Source: Pseudomonas fluorescens HK44
Lineage (GTDB): Bacteria; Pseudomonadota; Gammaproteobacteria; Pseudomonadales; Pseudomonadaceae
NCBI RefSeq assembly: GCF_000217955.3
Contig: NZ_AFOY02000019.1
Location: 542,711-606,710, forward strand
Direction: 5' to 3'
Length of the DNA stretch: 64,000 nucleotides
Notes under the pieces: generated by a model
Seen by the model: the letters and a program-made list of their open reading frames with translations, nothing else
What the model was told of the DNA's origin: nothing
Database searches by the model: none
Position numbers and translations under genes: made by a program
In this document: piece by piece, positions 26,115 through 35,310 of the stretch
How the letters are laid out: each line of letters starts with the position of its first letter
Position numbering within the stretch: position 1 is the stretch's first letter

Positions 26115-28890
26115 GATAACCTTGAATGCCTTTGTCGAGGAAGCTCTCTACTTTGGTGCCCATGACGCCACCGAGACCTTTCAGAACAATTTGGAGGAAG
26201 AGGCCATGGTCGCCTTTTTCGTTTTGCGGGGCATCTTGACTGAACTCGTCATATGAAACCCAGTAACGGTTGATCAGGCGCAGTTTCCAGCAGCAGTTGT
26301 CGTACTCGAAACCACCAAAGGCTTCCAGGGTGCGGTTGCGGTTGTAGTCGTACTGCCAGCGGCTGATGGCATTCCATTGCGGCACGACTGGCCAGATCAC
26401 CGAGAAGTCGTGCTGTTTGATCTTGTAGTAATCCTTCACGAAGCCAGGTGTGCCAGGGGTGCCATAGTCACCGCCACCCACAGCCCATTTACCCGTCGTC
26501 TGGTCGTAACGAACCTGGTCATTGCGATAGCGATAACCGGCGTTGATGACCTTGTTCGGATTGTCTTCCGGCTGGTAGTGGAACATCGCGCTACCCGAGC
26601 GCGGTTTACGGCTGTCCGGGTCCCAGTTGTAGTCAGCCGTGGTCCGCCAATCGCGGTTCCAGCGATATTCGTATTCCAGAGCATACGGTGAAACGTTGGA
26701 GTGCGCATCGGCACGGGTTTTTGCATCGATGCCCGGCAGCTGGACTTCGCGGTCCTTGAAGTACATGGCCTGGCCGACGCTGATGCGTTGACGTTCGAAG
26801 CCGTTGTCTTCGATCCAGCGGTTGGTCACGCCCAGCGACAGTTTGTTTTCGTCACCGACACGGTCGGAACCGGTGAAACGGTTGTCGCGAAACAGCGAGG
26901 CGTAGTTGAACGTGCTTTCGCCGGTGTCGAAAATCGGGATGTCAGACTGGTCTTTCTCGGGTACATAAAGATAGTACAGGCGAGGTTCCAGGGTTTGGCG
27001 GTAGTTCTTGCCGAACCACTGGGTGCTACGGTCGAAGTACAGGCCGCTGTCGATACTCGCGATAGGCACGCCGCGGCTCTGATTGCGGCTGAAGGTGCCG
27101 TTCAGGCGATCTGCATCCGCGCTTTGTGCAGCGATCTGGCTTTTGCCGGTACCGTCGAGGTCCAGGTCATACTGGGTGTACTGATATTTGAGCGACGGCT
27201 TAAGGAAGCCGTAGGTCCAGTTCAGCGGCAAGCTGATTGCTGGTGCGAGGTTCAGGCGATCACCGGTAGCACGTGCCAGACCCTGTACGTTGGTATCCAG
27301 GAAAGGTGACTGGACACCGTTTTCGTCAGTGAAGTTACCGGTTCTCAGGTTCCGGTCAAACCGCACCAGTTCGGTGTTGTAGGTCATGTCCAGGCCGCCC
27401 GGATGCTGCGGCAGGAAACCATTGAAGGTGATCTGCGGCAGGCGGTTGTACGGCGTAATATTGGCGATCGTCGCCAGCTGAAATGCCTGTGCATTCACGC
27501 GGGCGGAGTAGGTATCGCCACGGTAGGTGACGGCACCTTGCTGATTCACGTAGTCGCGGTTTTGAACGCCTATCTGATCGCTTTGCAGATCCTGGAAGTA
27601 ATACGGGTCGCTGATTTTGGTGTAGTCGACCTCGGTCATTACCCGCGAATCCAACCCGCCCTTGTGTTGCCAGTTGAGCAGGTAGCGGGTTTTTTCGTAG
27701 TCGGTCTGCTTGCTGCGTTCGGTGTCGTCATCGTTGAGGTACGCGGCGCCGAACTGACCTTCGCTGGACTTGGTCAGGTAGCGGAACTCGCCCTCCATCA
27801 ACAGGCCGCGCTTGCTCATGTAGCGCGGATATATCGTGGCATCGTAGTTCGGTGCCAGGTTGAAGTAGTACGGTGTGACCAGCATGAAGCCGGTTTTGGT
27901 GCTGGTGCCGAAGCTTGGCGGCAGGAAGCCGGACTGGCGACGGTCATCGATCGGGAAATAGATATACGGGGTGTAGAACACCGGAATGTCCTTGACCCGC
28001 AATGTCACGTTGGTCCCGGTACCGAAACCGGTCGCCGGGTTCAAGGTGATGTTGTTGCCCTTGAGCTGCCAGGCGTTGCTGTTCGGTTCGCACGTGGTGT
28101 ACGTACCATCCTTGAGCCGGATGATCGCGTTTTCGGCGCGTTTGGCATACAGCGCGCTGCCGCGAACACGGGATTTGTGCATCACGTATTCGGCGTTGTC
28201 GATCTGGGCTTCACCGGTATCGAGCTGCACTTCTGCATGATCGCCGACGATCAGCGCACCGTTGTCGCGCACGCGAACATTACCGTTCAGTTCGCCACGG
28301 TTTTCGGTTTGATACAGGTTGGCTTCATCCGCTTCGACCTGCATGCTGCCTTGGCGCATGACCACGTCACCGGCGAGGGTCGCCACCTGTTCTTCCTGCT
28401 GGTAGCGGGAGGCTTTGGCGCCGATAAACGTCGGCGCGTCACTTTTATTCGTCTTGTCATTCATGCCAGGACGAATCGGTTCGATATAGGAACCAGAGCA
28501 ATAAGGACCTGTTTCGGCCAATTGGGCAGCAGTGAGCTTCTCACGCGGGACCCAGTCGAGGTGACTAAAGTCAGCGCTGCGCGATTTCAGGACGCGGCCC
28601 TTGGCTTCGGTGACCAGCACAGGCTTGTTGGCGGTTTCGCCACCGGCTGTGCTGCTCTCGGCCGTTGACTCGTTGCCCGAACTGACCGCGCTGCCCTCAT
28701 GTACAGGGCGCGGTGGTAATTGGGCTGCGTTGGCTTTTGGCGCGCAGTCCCAGGCACCCGAAGCAGAGACTGAGCAGTCATACTGTTCCGCAGCGACTAC
28801 GAACGAAGTGGCTAGAGGTTGCAGGGCCAGCAAACTGCCGGTGACCAACAACGGAAATTTTTTACGAAACGCGGGGGATTTCAATGCCAT
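26089..28890 (-). CDS. lptD: LPS-assembly outer-membrane protein LptD
   Basis: A 933-residue protein. After a signal peptide (KFPLLVTGSLLALQPLATSF) comes a Pseudomonas-specific N-terminal extension. The periplasmic beta-jellyroll (about 175-310) and the long beta-barrel with VKDIPVFYTPYIYFPIDDRR follow. The C-terminal region holds DNCCWKLRLINRYW, and cysteine pairs needed for disulfide-gated maturation are present at both ends. LptD with LptE inserts LPS into the outer leaflet. The frame stays open upstream to 29124, but MALKSPAFRKKFP at ATG 28890 gives a proper signal peptide and is chosen as the start. It is the first gene of the operon and divergent from amgK. Confidence 0.96.
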   Translation of the reverse strand: MALKSPAFRKKFPLLVTGSLLALQPLATSFVVAAEQYDCSVSASGAWDCAPKANAAQLPPRPVHEGSAVSSGNESTAESSTAGGETANKPVLVTEAKGRVLKSRSADFSHLDWVPREKLTAAQLAETGPYCSGSYIEPIRPGMNDKTNKSDAPTFIGAKASRYQQEEQVATLAGDVVMRQGSMQVEADEANLYQTENRGELNGNVRVRDNGALIVGDHAEVQLDTGEAQIDNAEYVMHKSRVRGSALYAKRAENAIIRLKDGTYTTCEPNSNAWQLKGNNITLNPATGFGTGTNVTLRVKDIPVFYTPYIYFPIDDRRQSGFLPPSFGTSTKTGFMLVTPYYFNLAPNYDATIYPRYMSKRGLLMEGEFRYLTKSSEGQFGAAYLNDDDTERSKQTDYEKTRYLLNWQHKGGLDSRVMTEVDYTKISDPYYFQDLQSDQIGVQNRDYVNQQGAVTYRGDTYSARVNAQAFQLATIANITPYNRLPQITFNGFLPQHPGGLDMTYNTELVRFDRNLRTGNFTDENGVQSPFLDTNVQGLARATGDRLNLAPAISLPLNWTYGFLKPSLKYQYTQYDLDLDGTGKSQIAAQSADADRLNGTFSRNQSRGVPIASIDSGLYFDRSTQWFGKNYRQTLEPRLYYLYVPEKDQSDIPIFDTGESTFNYASLFRDNRFTGSDRVGDENKLSLGVTNRWIEDNGFERQRISVGQAMYFKDREVQLPGIDAKTRADAHSNVSPYALEYEYRWNRDWRTTADYNWDPDSRKPRSGSAMFHYQPEDNPNKVINAGYRYRNDQVRYDQTTGKWAVGGGDYGTPGTPGFVKDYYKIKQHDFSVIWPVVPQWNAISRWQYDYNRNRTLEAFGGFEYDNCCWKLRLINRYWVSYDEFSQDAPQNEKGDHGLFLQIVLKGLGGVMGTKVESFLDKGIQGYREREDQAF

Positions 28891-29020
28891 CTTATTAGTC
28901 CGGGCTTCCTGCGTGCCATCTGCCCGCGGTGTGGGCCGCACGCCTCTCGATGGTCTGAAAAAGATGCTGGATAATAAAGCATGACCCGCTTGACGGCTAG
29001 CGCCGTCGGAGACCCTTGTA

Positions 29021-30046
29021 ATGCCTGAACAAGATGTACGCTTGCAGCACCTGAAAGTTTGGCTCGATGAGCAATTGGCAACGCTGTTTGCCACGCAAGA
29101 ATGGGGTGCCGTCCCCCCGGCCACGTTGACTGCGGCCAGCAGCGACGCGAGTTTCCGCCGTTACTTCCGTTGGGAAGGCGCCGGCCGTAGCTTCGTCGTG
29201 ATGGATGCTCCACCGCCCCAGGAAAACTGTAAACCGTTCGTGGATATCGCCTTTTTACTGGCGAAATCCGGAATTAACGTGCCAAAAATCTACGCAGAAG
29301 ACCTTGAACGCGGTTTTCTTTTGCTCAATGACCTGGGCAACAAGACCTATCTGGACGTGATCGACAGCGAAAATGCCGACGATTTGTTCAAGGATGCCTT
29401 GCAAGCGTTGCTGGCTTTTCAGCAGTTGCCGATGGCAGCTCCGCTGCCCAGCTATGACGTGGCACTGTTGCGCCGCGAGCTGGAACTGTTCCCCGAGTGG
29501 TATGTGAAGCGAGAGTTGGGCATCGAGTTCGATTCGGCGCAGCAAATGCTTTGGCAGCAAGTCAGCGACAGGTTGATCGACAGCGCCCTGGCCCAGCCCA
29601 AAGTGCTGGTGCATCGCGACTACATGCCACGCAACCTGATGCTCAGCGAGCCAAACCCCGGCGTGCTGGATTTCCAGGACGCGGTGTACGGGCCGGTGAC
29701 TTACGACGTGACGTGCCTGTTCAAGGACGCCTTCCTCAGCTGGCCCGAGGAGCGTGTACGGGGTTGGCTGGCGGAGTACTGGCGGCAAGCAGGTGCTCTC
29801 GGCATTCCGGTTCAGCCCGATTTCGAAGACTTCCTGCGTGCCAGCGACCTGATGGGGGTGCAGCGTCATCTGAAAGTGATCGGCATTTTCGCCCGGATCT
29901 GCCACCGCGATGGCAAACCGCGCTACCTCGGCGATGTGCCGCGCTTCTTTGCTTATATAGAAGCAGTCATCGCTCGTCGTCCTGAGCTGGTGGAGCTGGA
30001 TGTGTTGCTGGCCAGTCTGCGCCAGTCGGTCGGAGTGACTGCATGA
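29021..30046 (+). CDS. amgK: N-acetylmuramate/N-acetylglucosamine 1-kinase AmgK
   Basis: A 341-residue aminoglycoside-phosphotransferase-fold kinase. Catalytic loop VLVHRDYMPRNLML and metal site GVLDFQDAVYGPVTYD are intact. In P. putida and P. aeruginosa AmgK phosphorylates MurNAc or GlcNAc at the anomeric position, and MurU converts MurNAc-1-P to UDP-MurNAc. This recycling route bypasses MurA and underlies intrinsic fosfomycin tolerance. The ATG overlaps nothing upstream; its last codons overlap murU (ATGA). It is divergent from lptD with 130 bp between starts, including a small GACGGC/GCCGTC inverted repeat at 28992-29007. Confidence 0.95.
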   Translation: MPEQDVRLQHLKVWLDEQLATLFATQEWGAVPPATLTAASSDASFRRYFRWEGAGRSFVVMDAPPPQENCKPFVDIAFLLAKSGINVPKIYAEDLERGFLLLNDLGNKTYLDVIDSENADDLFKDALQALLAFQQLPMAAPLPSYDVALLRRELELFPEWYVKRELGIEFDSAQQMLWQQVSDRLIDSALAQPKVLVHRDYMPRNLMLSEPNPGVLDFQDAVYGPVTYDVTCLFKDAFLSWPEERVRGWLAEYWRQAGALGIPVQPDFEDFLRASDLMGVQRHLKVIGIFARICHRDGKPRYLGDVPRFFAYIEAVIARRPELVELDVLLASLRQSVGVTA

Positions 30047-30714
30047 AGGCAATGATTCTGGCAGCCGGTAAAGGCGAGCGCATGCGCCCGCTGACCCTGA
30101 CCACACCCAAGCCGCTGGTGCGCGTTGGCGGGGTGCCGCTGATTGAGTACCACCTGCGAGCGCTGGCGGCGGCAGGTTTCAGCGAGGTGGTGATCAATCA
30201 CGCCTGGTTGGGGCAGCAGATCGAAGATTACCTGGGCGATGGTTCGCGTTATGGACTGAGTATTCGGTACTCGCCGGAAGGTGAACCACTGGAAACGGGC
30301 GGCGGGATCTTCCGCGCCTTGCCGCTCTTGGGTGATGACGCTTTTGTCGTGGTCAACGGTGATATCTGGACCGATTACGACTTCACGGCATTGCGTCAAC
30401 CGATGGCGGGCCTGGCCCACCTGGTGCTGGTCGATAATCCGGACCATCATCCAGCCGGCGATTTCAGTCTGGTCGATGGTCAGGTGCGGGACGGCCAGTC
30501 GGGGGCGCAGACGCTCACCTACAGTGGCATCGCCGTGCTGCATCCGAAGCTCTTCGCGGCGTGCGTGGACGGTGCCTTCAAACTGGCTCCGTTGTTGCGC
30601 GACGCCATGGCGCAAGGGCAGGTGAGTGGTGAACGATTGCGTGGGCATTGGGTCGATGTCGGCACTCATGAGCGTCTGGCACACGTCGAACACTTGATAG
30701 AAGCGAGCTACTGA
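30043..30714 (+). CDS. murU: N-acetylmuramate alpha-1-phosphate uridylyltransferase MurU
   Basis: A 223-residue nucleotidyltransferase. It opens with KAMILAAGKGERMRPLTLTT, followed by PKPLVRVGGVPLIEYHL, the signature loop and substrate lysine of sugar-phosphate nucleotidyltransferases. VVNGDIWTDYDF supplies a metal-binding aspartate. It makes UDP-MurNAc from the AmgK product. It overlaps amgK by four bases, and djlA begins one base after its stop, so the three genes form a tight operon. Confidence 0.95.
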   Translation: MKAMILAAGKGERMRPLTLTTPKPLVRVGGVPLIEYHLRALAAAGFSEVVINHAWLGQQIEDYLGDGSRYGLSIRYSPEGEPLETGGGIFRALPLLGDDAFVVVNGDIWTDYDFTALRQPMAGLAHLVLVDNPDHHPAGDFSLVDGQVRDGQSGAQTLTYSGIAVLHPKLFAACVDGAFKLAPLLRDAMAQGQVSGERLRGHWVDVGTHERLAHVEHLIEASY

Positions 30715-30715
30715 T

Positions 30716-31483
30716 ATGTTGTGGCCAGGGACTCTGATCGGAGCCGGAGCGGGCTTTGCGATAGCCAGCATTCCGGGGGCCATGCTCGGCGCGCTGTTGG
30801 GGCAGGCGCTGGACCGGCGCTTGCAACTGCAAAGCCTCGGGCAGTTGCGTGAGCGACTCAGTGGTCGGCCGATGTTGCGCAACGATGAATTGTTGTTTGT
30901 ATTGCTGGGACGTCTGGCCAAGAGCGATGGCCGGGTGGTGGATGGTCATATCTACCAGGCGCGTCAGGAAATGCGTTCGCTGGACATGAGCGAGTCGGCG
31001 CAGAAGCGCGCAATCGCGGCGTTCAACCGTGGCAAGTCGGGGCATGATCGCTTGCGCGGTTACTTGCGTCGTTTAAGCGCGCAGCCGCATGCCGCCGAAG
31101 GTGTCTTGCGCGCCTGTTGGCGGATGGTCTGGGCCGACGGACGTGCCGGAAGCGCCGAGTGTGAGCTGATTTCGCAGTGGGGCAAGTGGCTGGGCTGGAC
31201 GCCGGAGCAGGTGGAGGCCCTGGCCAGTGATTACGAACCACAGAAAAAAACACTGGTAAACAGTGCTGCGGCTTATCAGGAGGCGCTGAGGGTGCTCGGG
31301 GTGTCTGCCACCAGTGATCCGTCGCAAATCAAGCGTGCGTATCGACGTTTGCTCAGTCGCCATCACCCGGACAAGATTGCCGGCAGCGGGGCGACTCCGT
31401 CCCAGGTGCGCGAAGCGACCGACAAAACCCGCGAATTGCACAACGCCTATACGTTGATTCGCGAGCGACGGGATTTTCGATAG
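30716..31483 (+). CDS. djlA: DjlA-like membrane-anchored J-domain co-chaperone (TerB plus DnaJ)
   Basis: A 255-residue protein. A glycine-rich N-terminal membrane segment (GTLIGAGAGFAIASIPGAML) precedes a TerB-like helical domain (about 60-170). A C-terminal J domain follows (ALRVLGVSATSDPSQIKRAY, then RRLLSRHHPDKIAG), with the HPD tripeptide that stimulates DnaK ATPase. This architecture matches DjlA. The tight coupling to amgK-murU suggests a link to envelope maintenance, but the client is unknown. Confidence 0.9.
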   Translation: MLWPGTLIGAGAGFAIASIPGAMLGALLGQALDRRLQLQSLGQLRERLSGRPMLRNDELLFVLLGRLAKSDGRVVDGHIYQARQEMRSLDMSESAQKRAIAAFNRGKSGHDRLRGYLRRLSAQPHAAEGVLRACWRMVWADGRAGSAECELISQWGKWLGWTPEQVEALASDYEPQKKTLVNSAAAYQEALRVLGVSATSDPSQIKRAYRRLLSRHHPDKIAGSGATPSQVREATDKTRELHNAYTLIRERRDFR

Positions 31484-31493
31484 TTGGCACAAA

Positions 31494-31644
31494 CCTGTGG
31501 CGAGGGGGCTTGTCGGTACGCCGCATCGCCCCGTTCGGCTGCGCAGCAGTCGCCAATCCTGCACACGCGGTGTCCCTGACGGAACGTGGTGGTAGGACTT
31601 GGGGCCGCTTCGCGCCCCAGCGGGAGCAAGCTCCCTCGCCACAG
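31494..31644. repeat. REP pair (gtggcgaggg class) after djlA
   Basis: A degenerate REP at 31494-31513 and a well-conserved inverted partner at 31620-31644 (core gcaagctccctcgccacag) flank about 100 bp, between the convergent djlA and DUF3530 genes. Confidence 0.8.
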
Positions 31645-31677
31645 TTATAGGTCAGACGATAAATCTGTATCCGCCGA

Positions 31678-32670
31678 TCAACTCCCGGTGTTCTGCGGAT
31701 TCAACCAACCGCGCACACGCCGGAATAATTGCTCCTGTTCGGCTGCGCTGTTACCGGGCAAGGTTTTGAGTGCAAGCTGACTGAATGTCGAGGCCTTCAG
31801 GCGTTTACTGGCCTGCAAGCGCTCCAGGGCAGCGCTCTGCACCAGGGCCTTGTCCTTGTAGTAGATGTCGAAGGTGGCCAGCTTCAAGGTGGTGATCAGT
31901 TGGGGCAGTCCGGGCTTCGCGGTCACAGGTGTCTGTGCGGCAACGATCACGAACTTCTCGATGTGCGATGGCTGTTTTTCACTCAGGTAGCGAGCAGCCC
32001 AATAAGCCCCTGTACCGTGACCGAGCAAGACGATGCTGCGAGCATTTTGTTGTTCGGCGAAAGCAATGGCTGCGTCGATCCGTGCGTAGATCCGTTCGGC
32101 ATCAGCCTTGGCTTGCTCTTCGCTGGTCTCGGCAACCGCGCGATCGGCGATATCCCCTTCACCGCCAGCCACTTGCTCGATGGGGGCCGCAGTGCTGGCA
32201 TCTTTGCTGCCGGTCTCGGTTTTGGCCGGCGCGGGTGTGACGTTGACGACACGCGCTTGCGGGGCATTGCTTTGCAGGTCTGGCAGAGTAAGACTCAGGC
32301 TACCCCAGTCGGCATCGGGCAGTTTTTGCCGCAAGGGGCTGATTGCTTGAGGCCAATCAGCAGTTTCTCCAGCGCCGGGGATGATAATCACCGCACCTTT
32401 TGGGGTGCTGGTATTGGCCGGTTTCCACAGTGCGAGAAAACTGTCACTACCGGCCTGCAACGGTTGTTGCTCTTGCGCGGGAACTGTTCGTTCGAGAGCG
32501 ACGGCGTCTTCCTGACTACGCTCTGGCAGAGGCTGGCGTTCGACCGGTTTTGCTTCGACAGTTTTTTCTGCGGCAGCGGATACCGGGGCGGCGGCCTGAA
32601 CTGAAAAGGCACATGGCAGGATCAGCGACAGGCACAATGCTGGCAGTGCCAAGCGGTAGACAGGGGGCAT
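31678..32670 (-). CDS. DUF3530 family protein, predicted periplasmic alpha/beta-hydrolase-like
   Basis: A 330-residue protein with a signal peptide (YRLALPALCLSLILPCAFSV, cleavage near AQAAA), so secreted to the periplasm. A low-complexity Ala/Glu/Pro linker (about 25-70) precedes an alpha/beta-hydrolase-like domain with GAVIIIPGAGETADWPQAIS and the nucleophile-elbow-like SIVLLGHGTGAYWAARYL (GHGTG). It corresponds in position to PA0599, a conserved hypothetical. Catalytic activity is not established. A second Ala-rich insertion (about 145-185) makes it longer than the core domain. It is divergent from agtS. Confidence 0.75.
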   Translation of the reverse strand: MPPVYRLALPALCLSLILPCAFSVQAAAPVSAAAEKTVEAKPVERQPLPERSQEDAVALERTVPAQEQQPLQAGSDSFLALWKPANTSTPKGAVIIIPGAGETADWPQAISPLRQKLPDADWGSLSLTLPDLQSNAPQARVVNVTPAPAKTETGSKDASTAAPIEQVAGGEGDIADRAVAETSEEQAKADAERIYARIDAAIAFAEQQNARSIVLLGHGTGAYWAARYLSEKQPSHIEKFVIVAAQTPVTAKPGLPQLITTLKLATFDIYYKDKALVQSAALERLQASKRLKASTFSQLALKTLPGNSAAEQEQLFRRVRGWLNPQNTGS

Positions 32671-32744
32671 CGGATATTCCAGGCCAGAAGTAATCCCGGC
32701 AGCCTAATAGGTTGGTCAGTATTTGTCAGTGTGTGAGATTTCGG

Positions 32745-35141
32745 ATGATGCGTTTTCGCTGCCTGTTGGTTATCGGCTGTTGCTGGCTTCCCTTGATGGC
32801 ATGGGCGGCACCTGCGTTGCCTGCGCATGGCGTACCGTTGAGCGCCGAGCAGCGCCAGTGGCTCGCCGAGCACAACGAACTGCGCGTGGGTGTGGTGCTG
32901 CAAGCGCCTTTTGCACAGTACGACCGGCGCTTGCAGCGGTTGTCCGGGGCCAATGTCGAATTGATGCAGTGGCTGGCCCGCTCGCTGAATATCGAGTTCT
33001 CGTGGCGCAACTTTCCCGATGTGGCGCAACTGGAAGACGCAGTGCGCGAAGGAGAAGTCGACCTCGCTCCGGGCATGATCCAAACGCCCGCCGGTTTGCG
33101 TCTGTGGCAATTCAGCGACCCGTACATGCGCGTCCCGCAACTGGTGGTCGGCGAGCAGAAGGGCGCCGGCGCCATCGAACTGGAAAAACTCGACAGCCAT
33201 TCGCGGGTCGCCGTGCGCATGCCCAGCGCGATTGCCGATTATCTACGCAGCACTTACAGCAATCTCAATTTGCAAGGCGTGCCCATGGAGCGTGAGGCCC
33301 TGCAACTGCTGCTGACCCAACAGGCGCGCTACGCAGTTGTCGATGAAGCTCAACTCAGCCGTTTGTCGACCGAGCCCGAATACGCCGGGTTGGCTGTGGT
33401 GGGGGATATTGGCCTGCCGCAGTTGCTGCGGGTGGCGACCCGCCGCGACTGGCCGGAGTTGGCCGGCATCGTCGAGAGTGCCTTGCATGCGATTCCCGCC
33501 AAGGATCTTGAGCAGTTGCACGCGAGCTGGTTGCAACCCAAATACCCGCGTCTGGCCGAATCGCCGGGGTTCTGGCAAAACCTTTGCCTGTTGTTGGCCG
33601 TGTTGTTCCTCAGCAGCATGGCCATTGTGCTGTGGCAGCGCCGTCAGCAACATACCCTTGAGCAGCGTTTACTGGCGGCCCGCGAAGACATCGCGTTGCG
33701 CGAAGCCAGCGAAGAAGCGTTGCGCCTGACGCAGTTTTCGATTGATCAAAGCACGGTCGGGATCCTCTGGGTCAATTGGGACAGCCATGTGCGTTACGCC
33801 AACCGTGCGGCCGAGGAGATGCTCGGTTATGCATCGGGTGGTGTCATTGATCGGCCACTGATCGACTTCGAACCCGGTCTGCACATGGACCGCTGGTTGA
33901 GCCTGTGGAAGCGCGCCCGAGCCAGCGAGGATGGGCCGCAAAGCTTTGAAACCAACTGCGTGCGTGCCGATGGCAGCATTCTGCCGGCGGATGTGTCGTT
34001 GAGTTTTCTGCGATTTCGCGACGGCGAATACCTGGTGGTTTACCTCAATGACGTCACCGAGCGCCGCCGGGCGCTGGCTGCCCTGCAGGAAAGTGAAGCA
34101 CGGTTGCAGGGGATTGCCGCCAATGTGCCGGGCCTGGTCTTTCGCCTGGAGCGGGCGCCGGTGACCGGGCAAATCGACTTTGCCTATATCAGCGAGGGCA
34201 GCGAGAGCCTGGTGGGGTATTCACCAGCAACCTTGAGCCACCGCGACATGGGCCTGCGTAGCCTGGTGCACCCGGATGACAAGGCGAGTTATCACCAGAC
34301 CCAGGATCATGCACTGGACACCGACAGTGACTGGTCGTGGCAAGGCCGGATTCTCACTCGCCAAGGCGAGCAGCGCTGGGCCGAGATCAAGGCCATCACA
34401 CGCCGGCTCGACGATGGCGCATTCGTCTGGGACGGGATTGTCTGGGACATCAGCGAGAGCAAGCGCATCGAGCTGGAGCTGGCCAGCTCCCGCGAGCAAT
34501 TACGTGAACTGTCTGCGCACCTGGAAAGCGTGCGGGAAGAGGAAAAGGCCCGGATTGCCCGGGAAGTTCACGATGAGTTGGGTCAGATGCTGACAGTGCT
34601 GAAGCTGGAAACCTCGATGTGCGAACTGGCCTACGCCGATCTCGACCCAGGCTTGAGTGACCGTCTCAACAGCATGAAACGTCTGATCGCCCAACTGTTC
34701 CAGCTGGTGCGGGACGTAGCCACGGCCTTGCGCCCGCCGATTCTCGACGCCGGGATCGCGTCTGCCATCGAGTGGCAGGCCCGGCGTTTTGAAGCGCGCA
34801 CGCAGATCCCGTGTCTGGTGCAAGTTCCGGATAACCTGCCGACCCTCAGCGACGCCAAGGCTATCGGTCTGTTCCGGATTCTTCAGGAGGCGCTGACCAA
34901 TGTCATGCGCCATGCGCAGGCGCATACTGTTGAACTGACACTGGTGCTGGAAGGCGACGAGCTGTGCCTGACGGTCAGCGATGATGGCGTAGGATTTGTC
35001 GCCCCCGAGGGCAGGCCGACCTCCTTTGGGGTGGTTGGCATGCGCGAGCGGGTGCTGATCATGGGCGGCCAGTTGTCGCTGGAGAGTGAGCCCGGCGAGG
35101 GCACCACCCTGTGCGTGTGTGTGCCGCTGGATGAGGCCTGA
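32745..35141 (+). CDS. agtS: Sensor histidine kinase AgtS (periplasmic SBP sensor, two PAS, NarL-type kinase)
   Basis: About 798 residues. Signal peptide (CLLVIGCCWLPLMAWAAPAL), SBP_bac_3 periplasmic domain (about 30-265), transmembrane helix (FWQNLCLLLAVLFLSSMAIV, about 270-290), two PAS domains (about 330-560), then HisKA_3 with the phospho-acceptor histidine in ARIAREVHDELGQML (near 608), and HATPase (ILQEALTNVMRHAQAHT). The start is set at ATG 32745, which gives a normal signal peptide; TTG 32712 is possible but adds an unlikely leader. AgtS/AgtR of P. aeruginosa (PA0600/PA0601) control GABA and 5-aminovalerate uptake; PA0601/AgtR has also been linked to sensing peptidoglycan fragments. 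Direct ligand binding by the periplasmic domain is inferred. Confidence 0.9.
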   Translation: MMRFRCLLVIGCCWLPLMAWAAPALPAHGVPLSAEQRQWLAEHNELRVGVVLQAPFAQYDRRLQRLSGANVELMQWLARSLNIEFSWRNFPDVAQLEDAVREGEVDLAPGMIQTPAGLRLWQFSDPYMRVPQLVVGEQKGAGAIELEKLDSHSRVAVRMPSAIADYLRSTYSNLNLQGVPMEREALQLLLTQQARYAVVDEAQLSRLSTEPEYAGLAVVGDIGLPQLLRVATRRDWPELAGIVESALHAIPAKDLEQLHASWLQPKYPRLAESPGFWQNLCLLLAVLFLSSMAIVLWQRRQQHTLEQRLLAAREDIALREASEEALRLTQFSIDQSTVGILWVNWDSHVRYANRAAEEMLGYASGGVIDRPLIDFEPGLHMDRWLSLWKRARASEDGPQSFETNCVRADGSILPADVSLSFLRFRDGEYLVVYLNDVTERRRALAALQESEARLQGIAANVPGLVFRLERAPVTGQIDFAYISEGSESLVGYSPATLSHRDMGLRSLVHPDDKASYHQTQDHALDTDSDWSWQGRILTRQGEQRWAEIKAITRRLDDGAFVWDGIVWDISESKRIELELASSREQLRELSAHLESVREEEKARIAREVHDELGQMLTVLKLETSMCELAYADLDPGLSDRLNSMKRLIAQLFQLVRDVATALRPPILDAGIASAIEWQARRFEARTQIPCLVQVPDNLPTLSDAKAIGLFRILQEALTNVMRHAQAHTVELTLVLEGDELCLTVSDDGVGFVAPEGRPTSFGVVGMRERVLIMGGQLSLESEPGEGTTLCVCVPLDEA

Positions 35142-35186
35142 TGGTTTTGTGGTGTTTGTGCTGACGTCTTCGTCGGAACGCCGCCC

Positions 35187-35273
35187 GGAGCAAGCTCGCT
35201 CCCACAGGGTTTTGTGTAAGTGCACTGATATCTGACACACCCCGATCAAATGTGGGAGCGAGCTTGCCCGCGA
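35187..35273. repeat. REP pair (gtgggagcgagc class) between agtS and agtR
   Basis: Inverted arms at 35187-35207 (ggagcaagctcgctcccaca) and 35251-35273 (tgtgggagcgagcttgcccg). They separate agtS from agtR, so the kinase and regulator genes are linked only through a repeat-containing spacer of about 170 bp. Confidence 0.88.
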
Positions 35274-35310
35274 TTGATCTTGGCTCTGAATAAGAAGAAT
35301 GGAGAAGAAC

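Noticed and set aside
28891..29124. N-terminal extension of LptD
   Set aside because: The extension overlaps the divergent amgK gene and would hide the signal peptide, which begins properly at ATG 28890.
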